Below are positions 13,658-15,998 of a stretch of DNA of 15,998 nt, in pieces; within the stretch, counting starts at the first letter, position 1, and each line of letters opens with the position of its first letter. A program made the translations under genes and the position numbers. The DNA comes from DASTOB01 sp035720425 (lineage in GTDB: Bacteria; Chloroflexota; Limnocylindria; Limnocylindrales; CSP1-4). The notes beneath the pieces are model-generated. The model saw only the letters and a program-made list of their open reading frames with translations, was not told where the DNA came from and ran no database searches. The stretch lies in NCBI GenBank assembly GCA_035720425.1, contig DASTOB010000172.1:1-15998 (forward strand), written 5' to 3'.

Positions 13658-15069
13658 GGCTGTGGGGCGGCCGATTCGGCGAGGCGAACGACGAGCGGGT
13701 GGCCGCGTTCACCCGATCGATCGAGGTCGACCGCGAGCTCGCCCTCGACGACCTCGCCGGCTCGATCGCCCACGTTCGCGGGCTCGCCCGCGCCGGCATT
13801 GTGACCGACGAGGAGCGCGACCGCCTCGTCGAGGGCCTCGAATCACTCGCGGCCGACGTCGCGGCCGGCGCGATCGACTGGGACCCGGAGCTCGAGGACG
13901 TCCACCTCAACCTCGAGGTCGCGCTCGGTCGGAAGATCGGGCCGCTGGCCGGCAAGCTCCACACCGGCCGATCGCGCAACGATCAGGTTGCGACGGATCT
14001 GCGCCTGTGGACCCGCCGCGCGATCGGCCGGCTCGACGCCAGGATCGAGGACCTCGAGCGCGCCCTCGTGGACCTCGCCGACCGGCACCGCGAGGCGATC
14101 CTGCCGGGGACGACGCACATCCAACCGGCCCAGCCCGTACTCTTCGCCCACCACCTGCTCGCCTTCGTCGAGATGCTCGAGCGCGATCGCGGCCGGCTGG
14201 CCGATGCCCGCCGCCGGGCCAACCTCAGCCCGCTCGGCGCCGGTGCGCTGGCCGGCGCGGGCTACCCGCTCGACCGCGAGGCGACCGCGGCGGAGCTCGA
14301 GTTCGACGGCGTGACCGCGAACTCGCTCGACGCCGTGAGCGACCGCGATTTCGTGGTCGAGACCCTCGCCGCCGCCGCGCTCGGCATGGTCCACCTGTCC
14401 CGGCTCGCGGAGGAAATCACGTGGTGGTCGAACCCGCGCTTCGGGTTCGTGCGCGTGGCCGATGCCTTCTCGACCGGCAGCTCGATGATGCCGAACAAGA
14501 AGAACCCCGACCCGGCCGAGCTCGTCCGCGGCCGCGCTGCCCGAGTCATCGGGGAGCTGACCGGGATCCTCGCCCTGCTCAAGGGCCTGCCGCTCGCCTA
14601 CCAGCGCGACCTCCAAGAGGACAAGCCGCCCCTGTTCGAGGCCGTCTCGACGTTCGAGGCCTCCCTCGACGTGATGGCAGGGCTCGTCGCGACCCTGACC
14701 GTCAACTCGGACCGGATGCGCGAGGCGGCCGACGAGGGCTACACGACCGCCACCGCCGTCGCGGACGCGCTCGTCCGGCGCGGCGTGCCGTTCCGGACCG
14801 CCCACCACGTCGTCGGCTCGCTCGTCGCCCAGGCCGAGGAGGCGGGAATCGGGCTCGGCGAGGTGTCCGACGCGATGATCGGCATGGCCCTCGGCGCGAG
14901 CGGCGATGCGGTCGCCGCGGAGCTCGCCGCGGACCCGGGGATCGGTGGCTCCCTGCGCGAGGCCGCGTCCCTCGACGGGGCGATCGCCGCGTGCGACGTC
15001 GTCGGCGGCACGGCCCCGGATCGCGTCGCCGCGGCGCTCGCCGCCGCCCGGGAGCGCCTCGGCCGGTAG
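13654..15069 (+). CDS. argH: Argininosuccinate lyase
   Basis: A protein of 471 residues, the normal length. It splits argininosuccinate into arginine and fumarate, the last step of arginine synthesis, and acts as a cytoplasmic homotetramer. The N-terminus MRLWGGRF is the family hallmark and, with GGAGG upstream, fixes the start. Motifs in order: EDVHLNLE (81-88), HTGRSRNDQ (103-111), TTHIQPAQP (153-161, with the conserved His155), and the signature loop GSSMMPNKKNPDPAEL (275-290) with the catalytic serine. The loop has Asn281 where many homologues have Gln. No other arginine genes are adjacent; argG and the rest may lie elsewhere. The ATPase gene begins 3 bases after its stop. A repeat-rich leader and a palindrome upstream suggest separate control. 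Confidence 0.98.
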   Translation: MRLWGGRFGEANDERVAAFTRSIEVDRELALDDLAGSIAHVRGLARAGIVTDEERDRLVEGLESLAADVAAGAIDWDPELEDVHLNLEVALGRKIGPLAGKLHTGRSRNDQVATDLRLWTRRAIGRLDARIEDLERALVDLADRHREAILPGTTHIQPAQPVLFAHHLLAFVEMLERDRGRLADARRRANLSPLGAGALAGAGYPLDREATAAELEFDGVTANSLDAVSDRDFVVETLAAAALGMVHLSRLAEEITWWSNPRFGFVRVADAFSTGSSMMPNKKNPDPAELVRGRAARVIGELTGILALLKGLPLAYQRDLQEDKPPLFEAVSTFEASLDVMAGLVATLTVNSDRMREAADEGYTTATAVADALVRRGVPFRTAHHVVGSLVAQAEEAGIGLGEVSDAMIGMALGASGDAVAAELAADPGIGGSLREAASLDGAIAACDVVGGTAPDRVAAALAAARERLGR

Positions 15070-15072
15070 GCC

Positions 15073-15998
15073 ATGCGACTCCTCGAGCGCGATGCGCCGC
15101 TCGCCACCCTGGACCGCCTCCGGACGGAGGCGGCATCGGCCGGTGGCCGGCTCGTGTTCCTCGAGGGCGAAGCGGGCATCGGCAAGACGTCGCTCATCGG
15201 GGCGTTCCGGGCCGGGTTCCCGGGCGACGTGACCGGTCTGCTCGGATCGTGCGATTCGCTCTCGACCCCGCGGCCGCTGGGGCCGCTCGTCGACGTGGCC
15301 GACGACCTCGACCCGGCGTTCGCCCGTGCCGTTCGGGATCGGGCGCCGCGCGACGAGGTGCTCGGTGCCCTCCTCGCCGCGCTGCGGAACCGGGGGGATC
15401 GGCTCGTGCTCCTGCTCGATGACCTCCACTGGGCCGACGAGGCGACGCTCGACGCACTGCGCTACGTGGGCCGGCGGATCGAGACAACCCGCTCGCTCGT
15501 GGTTGGAACGTATCGCGACGATGAGGTTGGACCGGAGCACCCGCTGCGGGTCGTGGTCGGCGACCTTGCCAGCTCGCCCGCGGTGCGCCGGCTCCCGCTC
15601 GCCGCCCTGTCGCGCGACTCCGTAGAGGAGCTGGCCGATGGGAGCGGCCTCGACCCGGCCGAGCTGCACCGGCTGACCGGTGGCAATCCGTTCTACGTGA
15701 CCGAGGTGATCGCCGGCGCGCCGGCCCGGATCCCGCCGACCGTCCGCGACGCCGTCCTCGCCAAGGCCGCCAGGCTGTCGCCCGCGGCTCGACGGACGCT
15801 CGAGGCCGCGGCGGTCATCGGCGCGGTCGTCGAACCCGGGCTGCTTCTCCGCGTCGTCGATCCCGTGGCCACCGACGAGTGCGTCTCGCTCGGTCTGCTC
15901 GTCGTCGACCAGAGCCGTTACCGCTTCCGTCACGAGGTCGCCCGCGAGGCGATCCTCGGTGCGACCGACCCGAGCGTTCGGATCGGCCTTCACGCGCG
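15073..15998 (+). CDS. AAA/NACHT-like ATPase domain of a large (LuxR/MalT-type) regulator, 3' end cut by window
   Basis: The frame is open from ATG 15073 to the window end, giving 308 residues. Walker A GEAGIGKTS (32-40) and Walker B LVLLLDDLHWAD (111-122) are intact, followed by VGTYRDDEV and LTGGNPFYVTEV. This order is typical of the N-terminal AAA_16-type ATPase of large LuxR-family (LAL) regulators and of related adenylate-cyclase-linked or kinase-linked ATPases. In LAL proteins, TPR repeats and a C-terminal LuxR helix-turn-helix would follow; neither is visible here, so the output domain is unknown. The start is 3 bases after the argH stop, implying the same transcript, though with no obvious functional link to arginine. 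The ATPase family is firm; the regulator role is inferred. Confidence 0.85.
   Translation, partial: MRLLERDAPLATLDRLRTEAASAGGRLVFLEGEAGIGKTSLIGAFRAGFPGDVTGLLGSCDSLSTPRPLGPLVDVADDLDPAFARAVRDRAPRDEVLGALLAALRNRGDRLVLLLDDLHWADEATLDALRYVGRRIETTRSLVVGTYRDDEVGPEHPLRVVVGDLASSPAVRRLPLAALSRDSVEELADGSGLDPAELHRLTGGNPFYVTEVIAGAPARIPPTVRDAVLAKAARLSPAARRTLEAAAVIGAVVEPGLLLRVVDPVATDECVSLGLLVVDQSRYRFRHEVAREAILGATDPSVRIGLHA

Noticed and set aside
13843..15993. 716-codon open frame on the minus strand
   Set aside because: It is antisense to argH and the ATPase gene, whose conserved motifs are clear. The translation is a low-complexity Arg/Gly/Asp/Glu-rich sequence, as expected of a GC-rich shadow frame.

Overview
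This is about 16 kb of very GC-rich bacterial DNA (I estimate 70% GC or more by eye), densely packed with genes. The proteins are rich in Ala, Arg, Val and Asp. Many neighbours overlap by ATGA or GTGA, and several promoters place a -10 box only 7-9 bases before the start codon, which suggests leaderless mRNAs. This fits a high-GC Chloroflexota lineage (Limnocylindria/Ellin6529-like) or an actinobacterium. No rRNA or marker gene is present to decide, so the taxonomic guess is inference. I saw no tRNA, rRNA, IS element, CRISPR array or phage gene.

Layout. 1-1997 (+): the end of a GT87-like membrane glycosyltransferase, overlapped by ATGA with a predicted lipoprotein that ends in a Hint (intein/hedgehog-type) domain. 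1998-2302: a gap between converging genes holding six tandem 13-bp repeats. 2303-3807 (-): a kelch-propeller lipoprotein coupled to a Nudix hydrolase. 3819-7658 (+): a divergent operon of an intact aldehyde dehydrogenase, a truncated non-catalytic ALDH-like protein and a YibE/F membrane protein. 7659-8088: a tandem array of 51-bp units followed by a well-formed promoter with an overlapping palindrome. 8098-11175 (+): a GbsR/MarR-type regulator, an ABC ATPase and a large ABC permease, together a self-regulated exporter operon. 11176-11318: four GGCCGG hairpin repeats. 11319-12224 (+): an EamA/DMT transporter. 12225-12523: a second array of the same 51-bp family. 12524-13444 (-): another EamA transporter, divergent from argH (13654-15069, +). 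The space between these two holds a strong palindrome and a CGAC-rich repeat leader with a possible Arg-rich upstream ORF. 15073 to the end (+): the N-terminal part of an AAA/NACHT-like ATPase of the type found in large LuxR-family regulators.

How the genes work together: the regulator, ATPase and permease form one export module. The two ALDH-like genes probably form a two-protein equivalent of the two-domain ALDH16 enzymes. argH is the last step of arginine synthesis. The oddest feature of the window is its intergenic DNA: most sizeable gaps carry a tandem repeat, and one 51-bp family occurs twice, about 4.6 kb apart. I found no obvious new defence or mobile system. The best candidates for something undescribed are the 51-bp hairpin arrays, the Hint lipoprotein and the argH leader.
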